Positions 56,212 to 64,000 of a DNA stretch of 64,000 bases are shown here, piece after piece. A program made the position numbers and the translations under genes. This DNA is from Halomonas sp. (GTDB lineage: Bacteria; Pseudomonadota; Gammaproteobacteria; Pseudomonadales; Halomonadaceae). The stretch spans positions 62,001 to 126,000 of the forward strand of contig NZ_JAJUFQ010000006.1 of the NCBI RefSeq assembly GCF_029263665.1, read 5' to 3'. The notes under the pieces are model-generated. The model was not told where the DNA came from. It searched no databases and saw nothing but the letters and a program-made list of their open reading frames with translations. Every line of letters starts with the position of its first letter. Positions within the stretch are counted from its first letter, which is position 1.

Positions 56212-58386
56212 CTATGGCACAATACGCAGAATCCTTAGCCCGTTTGCGACCACCAGCAGGCTGGCGCCCATATCGGCGAAGACTGCCATCCACAGCGTAG
56301 CGTGGCCGGTGAGAGCGAGGGCCAGGAACACAACCTTGATGCCGATGGCCAGGCTGATGTTCTGTACCAACAGGCGCCGGGTCTCGCGTGACAGCTCCAC
56401 CAGCCTTGCCAGCTTGCCGAGGTCATCGTCCATCAAGGCCACGTCGGCGGTCTCGATGGCGACATCGCTGCCAGCAACCCCCATGGCGATGCCGAGATCG
56501 GCGCGCGCCAGCGCCGGTGCGTCGTTGATGCCATCACCGACCATGGCGGTGGGAGCCTGGCGCGTCAGGTGCTCGAGATGCTGCAGCTTGTCCTCGGGCA
56601 GCAGCTCACCATAGGCCTCATCGATGCTCAGCTGTTCGGCGATGGCCTGCACTCGTGGCTTGCTGTCGCCACTCAAGATGCTGACCTTGAGCCCCAGTTC
56701 ATGCAGACGGTCAATGGCTGCCTGACTGGTGGAACGCAGGCTATCGCTGACCTGGAAGGTGGCCAGTACTTGCTCGCCGCAGCCCAGCCAGAGCGGCGCC
56801 TGAGTGGTTTGTTCATCCACCTGTGCGCCATACTCGCGAGCCATACGGGCATTACCCAACCAGATTGTCTGTCCTTCATGGATGGCGGTCATGCCTCGCC
56901 CTCCGCGCTCCTCGATTCCTTCAAGGTCGCTCAGCGGTGTGCCCCGCAGATGTTCGGTGACGGCTTTCGATATGGGGTGGTTGGAGCTGCTGGCCAGCGA
57001 TAGCGCCAGGCTGGCGCACTGCTCGGCGCTCAGGGAGCCGGTAACCTGCCAGTCACTGACCTTGGGCCGTCCGATGGTCAGAGTACCGGTCTTGTCGAGC
57101 ACCACCTGTTTCAGACGCTGGGCCTGCTCCAGGTGGGCTCCGCCCTTGATCAGAATTCCCTGGCGCGCCGCCGCGGCCAGGCCGCTGACGATGGTGACTG
57201 GCGTTGAGATGACCAGTGCACAGGGGCAGGCGATCACCAGCAGCACTAGGGCGCGATAGACTCCATCCAACCAGGGGCCCAGTCCCAGCACGGGCCAGGC
57301 GATGGCGGTGGCGAGGGCAAGGATGAAAACACCGGGGGTATAGATGGCCGCGAAGCGGTCGATCATGCGCTGGGTTGGTGCACGGCTCGCCTGGGCCTGT
57401 TCCACGGCGTGGATGATGCGCGCCAGGGGGGTATCCGACGCCACACGGGTAGCTCTGTACTCCATATCGCCGTTGAGATTGATGCTGCCGGCATGGACCT
57501 GGTCGCCGGGTTGCTTGTCGCGGGGCAGACTTTCCCCGGTGATGGCCGATTCATCCAGAGAGGGATGGCCGCGGGTAATCTCGCCGTCCAGTGCCAGTCG
57601 TTCACCGGCGCGAGCGCGCAGTAGGTCGCCGGGCTGAACGAGTTCGGCCTCGACCTCTCGCCATTCACCATCCTGCTGTTGCACTCGGGCGCGCGGTGGC
57701 GCCAGGTCGAGTAGTCCGCGAATGGCCTGACGCGCGCGGTGTAGTGAGCGCGCTTCGACATGCTCGGAGATGGTAAACAGCACAATCACCATGGTGGCTT
57801 CGGCCCAATGACCGATCAGCAGCGCACCGGTGACGGCAACACTCATTAACGCATTGATATTGAGGCTTCCCTGACGCAGGGCGACGAAGCCCTTGCGCCA
57901 GGTGTCGAGCCCGACCAGCGCAATGGCGCAGAGGGCCAGCGCCGCCAGTACCCACTGCGGCACATTTCCACCCCAATTGAGCACTTCAGCGGCCACAGCC
58001 ATGGCGCCGGCAATGGCTAGCTTGGTCCATGGGATGGAGGACTGTTGCGGTGCTGTCTGCTGGTCGCGTTGTGCGCGCGGGCTCATGCCAAGTTGACGAA
58101 TACGTGCCATGGCGTCGGCGGTATCAATGCCGTCATGCAGGATATCGAGTCGGCGATCGATGAACTGGAAACGCAGTTCGATGAGGCCGGGCATGTCGTC
58201 GAGGGCCTTGCGCAACTGGCGTTCCTCGCTCGGGCAGCAGAGCTCGTCAATGATCAGGACCAGTCGCTGGCTGTTCACCTGGGGTGCCGACTCGGCCGCG
58301 GTGGGAGCCTGTGAAGAACAGCATCCACCGCAGGAGCTCACTGCCGAGTCGGTATGCGCCTCGGAATGTGAAGTCTGACTGGCCAT
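56212..58386 (-). CDS. cadA: Cd/Zn/Pb-type P1B heavy-metal efflux ATPase
   Basis: Pumps divalent soft metals (Cd, Zn, Pb) out of the cytoplasm. The 724-residue ATPase has the CPC motif (387-389), phosphorylated D431 in DKTGTLT, GDGINDAPALA, and the SSNHPISKAV His-Pro element. The N-terminal metal domain carries C50-C51 with E54 (LCCPSEE), the CCxxE form of CadA/PbrA and not the CxxC of copper pumps; a Cys-rich stretch (SSCGGCCSS, 18-26) may also bind metal. ATG 58386 follows GGAGA. It is transcribed from a promoter overlapped by a MerR-type operator and diverges from cadR. Confidence 0.94.
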   Translation of the reverse strand: MASQTSHSEAHTDSAVSSCGGCCSSQAPTAAESAPQVNSQRLVLIIDELCCPSEERQLRKALDDMPGLIELRFQFIDRRLDILHDGIDTADAMARIRQLGMSPRAQRDQQTAPQQSSIPWTKLAIAGAMAVAAEVLNWGGNVPQWVLAALALCAIALVGLDTWRKGFVALRQGSLNINALMSVAVTGALLIGHWAEATMVIVLFTISEHVEARSLHRARQAIRGLLDLAPPRARVQQQDGEWREVEAELVQPGDLLRARAGERLALDGEITRGHPSLDESAITGESLPRDKQPGDQVHAGSINLNGDMEYRATRVASDTPLARIIHAVEQAQASRAPTQRMIDRFAAIYTPGVFILALATAIAWPVLGLGPWLDGVYRALVLLVIACPCALVISTPVTIVSGLAAAARQGILIKGGAHLEQAQRLKQVVLDKTGTLTIGRPKVSDWQVTGSLSAEQCASLALSLASSSNHPISKAVTEHLRGTPLSDLEGIEERGGRGMTAIHEGQTIWLGNARMAREYGAQVDEQTTQAPLWLGCGEQVLATFQVSDSLRSTSQAAIDRLHELGLKVSILSGDSKPRVQAIAEQLSIDEAYGELLPEDKLQHLEHLTRQAPTAMVGDGINDAPALARADLGIAMGVAGSDVAIETADVALMDDDLGKLARLVELSRETRRLLVQNISLAIGIKVVFLALALTGHATLWMAVFADMGASLLVVANGLRILRIVP

Positions 58387-58416
58387 GATTTCTCTCCGTT
58401 TGCATTGGCTGGGCTG

Positions 58417-58447
58417 ATGAAACACCCTGTAGTAGCTATAGAGTCAA
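58417..58447 (-). promoter_or_regulatory. MerR-family promoter of cadA with operator dyad
   Basis: On the minus strand: -35 TTGACT (58442-58447), a 19-bp spacer and -10 TTTCAT (58417-58422). Within the spacer lies a dyad with 9-base arms, ACTCTATAG and CTACAGGGT, around three bases (58424-58444). A 19-bp spacer with this dyad is the hallmark of MerR-type activated promoters, and the sequence resembles pbr/cad operators. Confidence 0.82.
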
Positions 58448-58472
58448 GCCCCGGTGCGAGATCGATGAATAG

Positions 58473-58508
58473 AGACGAGATGGATAAAAGAAAGACGAGA
58501 TGGATAAA
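58473..58508 (+). repeat. 20-bp period tandem duplication upstream of cadR
   Basis: AGACGAGATGGATAAA occurs at 58473-58488 and 58493-58508, a perfect 16-base repeat with a 4-base spacer, ending 3 bases before the cadR ribosome site. Confidence 0.88.
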
Positions 58509-58522
58509 GCGAGGTGAGACAG

Positions 58523-58972
58523 ATGAAGATTGGAGAGTTGGCCAGTCGTACTGGATGCGCGGTGGAGACCCTGCGCTACTACGAAAGGGAAGGGCTGTTG
58601 CCGGAGCCGGCGCGAAGCGCCGGGAATTATCGACTCTACAGTGGCGAGCACGCTGAGCGGGTAGCGTTCATCCGCCATTGCCGTGCCCTCGATATGACGC
58701 TGGATGAGGTGCGTACGCTGCTCGAACTGCACGATCGCCCCGATCAGCCCTGTGACGAGGCTAACACTTTGATTGATGCGCACCTCCAGCACGTCGCGTT
58801 GCGGATTGACCAGCTTCAGCGCCTCGAGCACCAGCTTATCGCTTTGCGCCAGCGCTGTACGGGAAGGGGAACGACGGCGGAATGCGGCATCCTGCAGGAG
58901 CTGGCGCAGCCGGTGAAGGAAGTGGCTGCGCCAGGAGGACATGTGTCGGGGGCTCATGACGTGCGGCGTTGA
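58523..58972 (+). CDS. cadR: Cd(II)/Pb(II)-responsive MerR-family regulator
   Basis: A 149-residue MerR protein: helix-turn-helix with KIGELASRTGCAVETLRYYEREGLLP (2-27), a dimer helix, and metal cysteines C77 (QPCDEAN), C112 (LRQRC) and C121 (AECGIL), close to CadR of Pseudomonas putida (C77, C112, C119). It would sense Cd and Pb and activate cadA by untwisting the 19-bp spacer promoter. It is divergent from cadA. ATG 58523 has GAGG; GTG 58514 is the alternative. Confidence 0.93.
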   Translation: MKIGELASRTGCAVETLRYYEREGLLPEPARSAGNYRLYSGEHAERVAFIRHCRALDMTLDEVRTLLELHDRPDQPCDEANTLIDAHLQHVALRIDQLQRLEHQLIALRQRCTGRGTTAECGILQELAQPVKEVAAPGGHVSGAHDVRR

Positions 58973-59015
58973 TTTACCGCACCAAGTGGTTCACCACTCC
59001 AGGCCCCGACGATTT

Positions 59016-59516
59016 TCAGTCAGAGGACGGCAACACCCAGTCCTTGCGCGGGAAGTGACAGGTGTAGCCATTGGGCAGACGCTGCAGGTAGTCCTGATGC
59101 TCGGGTTCGGCTTCCCAGAAGTCACCTACCGGCTCGATCTCGGTGACGACCTTGCCTGGCCACAGGCCGGAGGCATCGACGTCCCTGATGGTGCGTAGTG
59201 CCTCTTCCTTCTGAGCCTCGTCGACATAGTAGATCGCCGAACGGTAGGACATTCCTCGATCATTGCCCTGGCGGTTGACCGTGGTCGGGTCGTGAATCTG
59301 GAAGAAGTATTCCAGCAGGCGACGGTAGCTGATGACCTCGGGGTCGAAAATGATCTCGATGCCCTCGGCGTGCGTACCATGATGGCGATAGGTGGCATTG
59401 GGCACGTCACCACCGGTATAGCCGACACGGGTTCCCACCACACCGGGCAATTGGCGAATCAGCTCTTGCATGCCCCAGAAGCATCCACCTGCCAGTACTG
59501 CTCGCTCGTGTGCCAT
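59016..59516 (-). CDS. msrA: Peptide methionine (S)-S-oxide reductase
   Basis: Repairs methionine-S-sulfoxide in proteins, with thioredoxin. The 166-residue protein has the catalytic C12 in AGGCFWGMQ and conserved [19 protein letters not shown]. There is no signal peptide, so it is cytoplasmic. ATG 59516 follows GAGGAGG; a TTG at 59522 is open upstream. It follows msrB immediately, and msrB ends within its ribosome site. Confidence 0.95.
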   Translation of the reverse strand: MAHERAVLAGGCFWGMQELIRQLPGVVGTRVGYTGGDVPNATYRHHGTHAEGIEIIFDPEVISYRRLLEYFFQIHDPTTVNRQGNDRGMSYRSAIYYVDEAQKEEALRTIRDVDASGLWPGKVVTEIEPVGDFWEAEPEHQDYLQRLPNGYTCHFPRKDWVLPSSD

Positions 59517-59518
59517 GG

Positions 59519-59965
59519 TCAAACCTCCTCGACTTGGTTCAGATACTCGCCGTAGCCTTCAGCTTCCATTTCGTCACGATGGATAAAGCGCAGCGAGGCA
59601 GAGTTGATGCAGTAGCGTAAGCCACCCTGCTCACGTGGCCCATCGGGAAACACATGGCCCAGATGGCTGTCCCCATGGGTCGAGCGCACTTCAGTACGCA
59701 CCATACCATGCGAGGTATCCGTCAATTCGTTGATATGAGCGGGTTCGATGGGCTTGGTGAAGCTTGGCCAGCCACAGCCCGATTCATACTTGTCCGAGGA
59801 TGCAAACAACGGTTCACCGGAGACGATATCAACGTAGATACCGGGTTCCTTGTTGTCGAGATACTCGCCAGTGCCGGCACGTTCGGTGCCATTCTCCTGG
59901 GTGATGTGGTACTGCTCATCATTCAGGCGAGCAATGGCTTCAGGGGACTTGTCGTAGCGTTTCAT
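59519..59965 (-). CDS. msrB: Peptide methionine (R)-S-oxide reductase, zinc-free type
   Basis: Repairs methionine-R-sulfoxide. The 148-residue product has the catalytic C119 in RYCINSASL and C64 in ESGCGWPSF. The two CxxC zinc motifs of E. coli MsrB (CLIC and CGNC) are replaced (DIVSG and THGDS), so it belongs to the form without zinc. GAGGAGA precedes ATG. The msrB-msrA order makes one operon for both sulfoxide isomers. Confidence 0.95.
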   Translation of the reverse strand: MKRYDKSPEAIARLNDEQYHITQENGTERAGTGEYLDNKEPGIYVDIVSGEPLFASSDKYESGCGWPSFTKPIEPAHINELTDTSHGMVRTEVRSTHGDSHLGHVFPDGPREQGGLRYCINSASLRFIHRDEMEAEGYGEYLNQVEEV

Positions 59966-60300
59966 CGGTTCTCCTCATCCCAATAGTAAGGAATGGCAGT
60001 GAGGAAGTATCCCACTGAACAGGTTGTTAGTGTCATATAAAGCGATTTCCTTACAAGCTGGGAGAATATCCTGCTCTGGCATCATGGTTCAGGTTTTTTG
60101 AAGGCATCGATAGTAGGTGCCGACGGTACTTTTCGGTGGTGCGAGAAGAAAGTAGAGAAAAAGAACAGAGAGCAAAAGAGAAAGAGCAAGACAAGATGGG
60201 CCGACAGCTGAGGATCGCGGGAAGTGAAAAGCGAGTAATCGTGCGTGCGTGGTAGTGGAAAGAGGCCCCTGGTGCACGCAGGCACCAGGGACCGAAAACG
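59966..60300. other. Gene-free region between msrB and the aot operon
   Basis: 335 bases with no supported gene. It holds a purine-only-like run on the plus strand (about 60140-60195: GAAGAAAG, AGAGAAAAAG and similar), and the aotJ terminator. The msrB promoter must lie at its left side. Confidence 0.55.
60267..60290 (-). terminator. Terminator of the aot operon
   Basis: 9-bp stem CCCTGGTGC with GCACCAGGG, loop ACGCAG; read on the minus strand it is followed by CCTCTTTCC. It lies 10 bases after the aotJ stop. Confidence 0.65.
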
Positions 60301-61074
60301 CTACTTCTCTTCGAAGTACTTGGCGACGATCTCATCATAGGTCCCGTTTTCCTTCAGCGTCGCGAGGGCGGCGTTAAAGGCATCGGCCAGAACTTGATCG
60401 CGCTTGCGGAAGGCGATACCAAAGCCGTCACCAAAATATTTCTTCGGTTCGGTGATCTGTTCACCCACGACCTTGTAGTCACCTTCTTCGCTGTCCAGCA
60501 GGGTGGACTTGCCTACCGGATAGTCGAGGAAACCGATATCGACGCGGTCGGCATCCATATCCAGCACCAGGTCGTCGGCAGTGCCGTAGCGCTTCACTTC
60601 CTTGGCCACGTCACCATACATATCGGTAACGTAGTTGTCCTGCAGAGTGCCGCGCTGGACACCAATGGTCAGGCCCTTGAGCGTTTCTTCATCGGCCGTA
60701 TTCATCTCCAGGTCAGCCGGGGCAAACCAGGCAGAAGGAGGAGTGAAATACGGTTCGCTGAACAGAACATGCTCGCGGCGTTCGTCGTTGATGGTCATGG
60801 AAGACATGATGGCATCATACTTACGAGCCATCAGGCCCGGGATGATACCGTCCCAGGCTTGTACCACCCATTCACACTCGATGCCGATCTCGGCACACAT
60901 TGCATTGCCCAGATCGATATCGAAACCAGTCAGTTCACCATCGGCGGTACGGAATTCCATTGGCTCGTAGGGTACGTCGACGGCAATACGGATATCACGC
61001 ACTTCAGCCTGGGCAGAGGATGCGAAGAGTGCGGCACCGATCAGACCTGCAGTAAATACCTTGCGTAGTGTCAT
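60301..61074 (-). CDS. aotJ: Basic amino acid ABC transporter, periplasmic binding protein
   Basis: A 257-residue solute receptor of the HisJ/ArgT/AotJ family. Signal peptide 1-23 (SSAQA/EVRD); mature motifs include PYEPMEFRTADGELTGFDIDLGNAMC and DAIMSSMTINDERRE. The substrate is likely arginine, ornithine or lysine, judged by the neighbouring ast gene. AAGGGG precedes ATG 61074; the 24-codon extension is not used. It is the last gene of the operon. Confidence 0.88.
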   Translation of the reverse strand: MTLRKVFTAGLIGAALFASSAQAEVRDIRIAVDVPYEPMEFRTADGELTGFDIDLGNAMCAEIGIECEWVVQAWDGIIPGLMARKYDAIMSSMTINDERREHVLFSEPYFTPPSAWFAPADLEMNTADEETLKGLTIGVQRGTLQDNYVTDMYGDVAKEVKRYGTADDLVLDMDADRVDIGFLDYPVGKSTLLDSEEGDYKVVGEQITEPKKYFGDGFGIAFRKRDQVLADAFNAALATLKENGTYDEIVAKYFEEK

Positions 61075-61245
61075 ATGGGTAGACCCCTTGTTGTTTGGGA
61101 ACGTCTTGGCGACGTCACAGATGCACCATAGCGAATGCTGTGGCATTCAGAAAGAGGGGAACTCGAGTAGTGAAACGAGAGTTCCCAACGTTTGTTTGAC
61201 GTTCCATGTCGACCACGGAAGGCACGCGATAACGCGTGCCTTCTT

Positions 61246-61974
61246 TCAGCCCTCTACTGGCCTCAAGTGTGCCAGCAGGCGTTTTTCCAGATAACGGAAC
61301 AGGTAGAGAATGGCGAAGGTCAGGCACAGATAGATCACCGCCACGAACAGATATGGCTGGAAGGCAGCATAGGTGCGGGTGACGATGAATCTGGCTGCGC
61401 CGGTCAAGTCCATGATGGTGACGACGCTGGCCACGGCACTGGCATGCAGCATGAAGATGACTTCATTGCCATAGGCGGGCAAGGCACGACGGAAGGCGCT
61501 GGGGAGGATAATCCGGCGCATGCGCAGTCCCCAGGACATGCCATAGGCCTTGGCTGCCTCGATCTCGCCACGCGGCGTGGTCTTGATCGCGCCATGGAAG
61601 ATTTCGGTGGTATAAGCGGCGGTATTCAGGGTGAAGGCAATCAGTGCCCAGATATGTGCTTGATCGACATAATCCCAGTATTTCCAGTCCCTCAGCGCAT
61701 CGATGCTGGGTAACCCGTAGTAGATCATATACAGCTGCACCAGCAGTGGCGTGCCGCGGAACACATAGGTGTAGGCATAGATCGGCAGCTTGATCCAGCG
61801 GCGTTTCGAGCCGCGACCGATGGCCAGCGGTACCGCCAGAATCAGGCCTGCAATCAGTGATAGAAACACCAGTTGTACTGTCGTGGTCAGACCTTCGCCA
61901 TAACGGGCCAGGTTGGCGGGTGTCAGTACGGTATGGTCGCTCAGCAGCGTCTGTAGAGAAGTCAGCCATTCCAT
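61246..61974 (-). CDS. aotM: Basic amino acid ABC transporter, permease (ArtM/HisM type)
   Basis: A 242-residue membrane subunit with five hydrophobic segments and the EAA loop (EIEAAKAYGMSWGLRMRRIILPSAFRRALP). RGTPLLVQLYMIYYGLP is typical of HisM-like permeases. The ATG overlaps the stop of the other permease by one base, with GGAGGAG upstream. Confidence 0.9.
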   Translation of the reverse strand: MEWLTSLQTLLSDHTVLTPANLARYGEGLTTTVQLVFLSLIAGLILAVPLAIGRGSKRRWIKLPIYAYTYVFRGTPLLVQLYMIYYGLPSIDALRDWKYWDYVDQAHIWALIAFTLNTAAYTTEIFHGAIKTTPRGEIEAAKAYGMSWGLRMRRIILPSAFRRALPAYGNEVIFMLHASAVASVVTIMDLTGAARFIVTRTYAAFQPYLFVAVIYLCLTFAILYLFRYLEKRLLAHLRPVEG

Positions 61975-62681
61975 CACTCATCTCCTCCCGTGAAGCCCAC
62001 GCTGTAACGCTTCTGCAACCTGGCGAAGCCCCATTCGGAAACGCTGGCAATGGCCAGGTAGATCACGGCCACAATCGTCAGAAAGACAAAAGGCTGATGA
62101 GTCGCCTTCGAAGCTTCCTCGGCGACTCGCACCATATCGCTCAGGCCAATGATCGAAACCAGAGCCGTGGTCTTGAGCAGCACCATCCAGTTATTGGACA
62201 GGCCCGGCAGGGCGTGGCGCATCATCTGCGGGAAGCGGATGCGGCGGAATACCTGGCCATGGGTCATGCCATAGGCACGCCCGGCTTCTATCTGGCCACG
62301 ATCGACAGCCAGAAAGGCGCCGCGGAAGGTTTCGCCCATGTAAGCACCAAATATCAGGCCGATGGTGATGACGCCGGCGACAAAGGAATTGATCTCGACA
62401 TATAGATCCCAGCCGAATTGCTCATACATCCAGTCGGTGATCATGTTGAGGCCGACCTGGGCGCCAAAAAACAGCAGAAACATCATCACCAGATCCGGCA
62501 CACCACGAATGATGGTGGTGTAGAGGGTGCCAATGCGATGCAGAAACCAGTTGCGTGACATCTTGGCACTGGCCGTGAGCAGGCCGAGAATCACCGCCAG
62601 AAGCAGTGATAGCCCCGCAACCTCGATGGTCAGGAGCGCGCCTTGGAACAGTCTGGGGCCGTAGCCTTGCAGGTCAATCAT
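61974..62681 (-). CDS. aotQ: Basic amino acid ABC transporter, permease (HisQ type)
   Basis: A 235-residue membrane subunit with the EAA loop QIEAGRAYGMTHGQVFRRIRFPQMMRHALPG. TIIRGVPDLVMMFLLFFG fits HisQ-like proteins. It forms the channel with the neighbouring aotM product. AGGAG precedes ATG. It is separated from aotP by 20 bases. Confidence 0.9.
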   Translation of the reverse strand: MIDLQGYGPRLFQGALLTIEVAGLSLLLAVILGLLTASAKMSRNWFLHRIGTLYTTIIRGVPDLVMMFLLFFGAQVGLNMITDWMYEQFGWDLYVEINSFVAGVITIGLIFGAYMGETFRGAFLAVDRGQIEAGRAYGMTHGQVFRRIRFPQMMRHALPGLSNNWMVLLKTTALVSIIGLSDMVRVAEEASKATHQPFVFLTIVAVIYLAIASVSEWGFARLQKRYSVGFTGGDE

Positions 62682-62701
62682 CGGATTCTCCTGGGCTGGG
62701 C

Positions 62702-63472
62702 TCAGTGTTTGGGAGCAAGGAATTGCTTCAGGCGATCGGACTTCGGGTTGCCAAGGACGTCCTGCGGAGCGCCTGCTTCCTCGACCAGACCCTGGTGGAG
62801 ATAGATGACCTGGGAAGAAACATCCCGTGCAAATGCCATTTCGTGTGTCACCACAATCATGGTGCGGCCTTCTTCGGCCAGGTCCCGCATGACCTTGAGT
62901 ACATCGCCCACCAGTTCAGGGTCGAGTGCCGACGTGGGCTCATCGAACAGCATCACTTCCGGATCCATGGCCAGGGCTCGAGCGATGGCACCACGCTGTT
63001 GCTGACCGCCGGAAAGCTGCGATGGATAATAGTCGGCACGTTCTGCCAGCCCTACTCGTTCCAGCAGTTGGCGTGCGTATTCGATGGCCTCGTGCCTGGG
63101 TTGCTTGAGGACATGCACGGGTGCCTCGATGACGTTTTCCAGCAGGGTCATGTGTGACCACAGGTTGAAGCTCTGGAAGACCATCGACAGCTTGGCACGC
63201 ATGCGCACCACCTGCTTCTGATTGGCTGGTTCACGGCCGTGCTTGGTGTCCTTGAACAGAACGGATTCGCCATGAACGATGAGTTCGCCATCGTCGGGTT
63301 GTTCGAGCAGGTTCATGCAGCGAAGAAAGGTGCTTTTACCGGAACCTGATGCGCCAATCAGCGTGATGACGTCACCCTTGTGGGCCTGCAGAGACAAGCC
63401 CTTGAGTACTTCGTTGTTGCCGAAGCGCTTGCGGATATTGCGCACTTCCAGCGGAATCGGGGTATCAGCCAT
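62702..63472 (-). CDS. aotP: Basic amino acid ABC transporter, ATPase
   Basis: A 256-residue ABC ATPase: Walker [10 protein letters not shown] (about 40-48), Q-loop in MVFQSFNLW, signature LSGGQQQR, Walker [14 protein letters not shown], and switch THE. It is of the HisP/GlnQ type, with the polar amino acid family insertion ([19 protein letters not shown]). The operon order P-Q-M-J differs from the Pseudomonas aotJQMOP order in that the receptor is last. GGAG precedes ATG. Confidence 0.92.
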   Translation of the reverse strand: MADTPIPLEVRNIRKRFGNNEVLKGLSLQAHKGDVITLIGASGSGKSTFLRCMNLLEQPDDGELIVHGESVLFKDTKHGREPANQKQVVRMRAKLSMVFQSFNLWSHMTLLENVIEAPVHVLKQPRHEAIEYARQLLERVGLAERADYYPSQLSGGQQQRGAIARALAMDPEVMLFDEPTSALDPELVGDVLKVMRDLAEEGRTMIVVTHEMAFARDVSSQVIYLHQGLVEEAGAPQDVLGNPKSDRLKQFLAPKH

Positions 63473-63731
63473 GAATCGAGCTCCAGATAGGTCGGCACAT
63501 TGTTATTACCTGGGGAGAGTGCCGAATAGCGCGGACTGGCGCGAAAAGGGGGGGATTCTAACAGGCTCAGGGAAGCTCGCTAGACGATCGCAGACTGAAA
63601 GAGATTATACCTTCGTCTATTGTTGGTGTATGTAAATGCATTGTTATGTCTCCAGATTGTTGTTTTTAGAAGTTTTTATGTGAGCGCTGGAAATGAGGCT
63701 GCCTGGTGTAAAAATAAATCGATCGTTTGAC
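63473..63731. other. Intergenic region upstream of aotP
   Basis: 259 bases between the aot operon and the ast gene, which are both on the minus strand. An AT-rich stretch (about 63610-63725) with TGTAAATGCATTGTTA might hold an ArgR-like box, but the match is poor. No promoter can be assigned with confidence. Confidence 0.45.
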
Positions 63732-64000
63732 TTATCTTCGTGAAAGTTCGGTCGGCTTCACCAGTAATACTGCTCGGGCACCAAGCTCAACCTTGGCATT
63801 GGGAAACACGATTCGAAGGGGGATCTCGCCAACCTGGGTATCACCCGCCTTGGCATCTCTGGCGACGATTTCCCCAGGAGCGAAAGCAGTGAAATTGGGA
63901 GTATCGTCAGCAAAGCATAGTTCGAAGTCTTCACTCTCACGGAACACCTCAACGGCAACCTTGAAACCCGCCATGCGGGATACGTCGCCTTCAATCGGCT
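63732..64000 (-). CDS. astE: Probable succinylglutamate desuccinylase, C-terminal part (5' end beyond the window)
   Basis: The last 89 codons of a minus-strand gene that runs off the window at 64000. The sequence DTPNFTAFAPGEIVARD...RIVFPNAKVELGARAVLLV resembles the beta-barrel C-terminal domain of AstE/aspartoacylase zinc hydrolases. AstE releases succinate from succinylglutamate in arginine breakdown. Its position by an arginine-type ABC transporter agrees with the aot-aru cluster of Pseudomonas. Without the zinc site (outside the window) it could be another aspartoacylase-family member. Confidence 0.6.
   Translation of the reverse strand, partial: PIEGDVSRMAGFKVAVEVFRESEDFELCFADDTPNFTAFAPGEIVARDAKAGDTQVGEIPLRIVFPNAKVELGARAVLLVKPTELSRR

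Noticed and set aside
58985..58998. AGTGGT-TC-ACCACT hairpin between cadR and msrA
   Set aside because: Six-base arms and no T-tract; too weak to call a terminator with confidence.

Overview
The window is a continuous stretch of gammaproteobacterial chromosome, most likely from a moderately halophilic member of the Halomonadaceae (Halomonas or a close relative). This is inferred from four things: a Pseudomonas-like gene order (bepA, tusA-like, perM, bcp, dapA, bamC, MBL-fold gene, purC); strongly acidic tails on housekeeping proteins such as ScpA and ScpB; a TAXI-type TRAP transporter; and an arginine (aot-type) ABC transporter beside an ast catabolic gene. I see no phage, rRNA, CRISPR array or intact insertion sequence. 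Almost all of the sequence is core genome.

Layout. 0.1-10 kb: purL, a crotonase, radD, scpA-scpB-rluB (overlapping genes). 10-16 kb: two identical tRNA-Lys genes, nadA, a DinB/BepA pair on the minus strand, a TusA-like gene with perM, and bcp. 16-20 kb: dapA, bamC, an MBL-fold hydrolase and purC. 20-31 kb: trmO, a GNAT enzyme, nadC, ampD, aceE-aceF, adk, tsaB-rsmJ. 31-41 kb: plsB, a cardiolipin-synthase-like PLD protein, UPF0149, sprT, acs with a LuxR-type response regulator, a LysR regulator divergent from mmsA. 42-51 kb is the most accessory-like part: an unknown exported protein, an orphan HTH regulator, an APC permease, lhgO, and a three-gene TRAP-TAXI module. 51-56 kb: a YbaY-like lipoprotein, purE-purK, a yeiH/yeiE-like pair, a TraX-like membrane protein. 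56-60 kb: a Cd/Zn/Pb efflux ATPase with its divergent MerR-type regulator and a readable operator, then msrB-msrA. 60-64 kb: an aotP-Q-M-J basic amino acid transporter and the 3' end of a probable astE.

How the genes fit together. Purine synthesis (purL, purC, purE, purK), NAD synthesis (nadA, nadC), the pyruvate dehydrogenase core (aceE, aceF) with acetate activation (acs), envelope assembly and repair (bamC, bepA, ampD, plsB, PLD), chromosome segregation and repair (scpAB, radD), translation quality (tsaB, rsmJ, rluB, trmO) and uptake of organic acids and amino acids (TRAP-TAXI, APC, aot) are all represented.

The least expected signal is a series of 13-20 bp imperfect tandem duplications sitting at gene ends or directly upstream of ribosome binding sites (at least eight places). 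Other points of interest are a clear MerR-family promoter with a 19-bp spacer, two adjacent palindromes in the LysR/mmsA intergenic region, a gene-free gap where pseudomonads carry gcvR, a short leader ORF before lhgO, and TTG starts on aceF and a lysR gene. I did not find a system I could call new with confidence.
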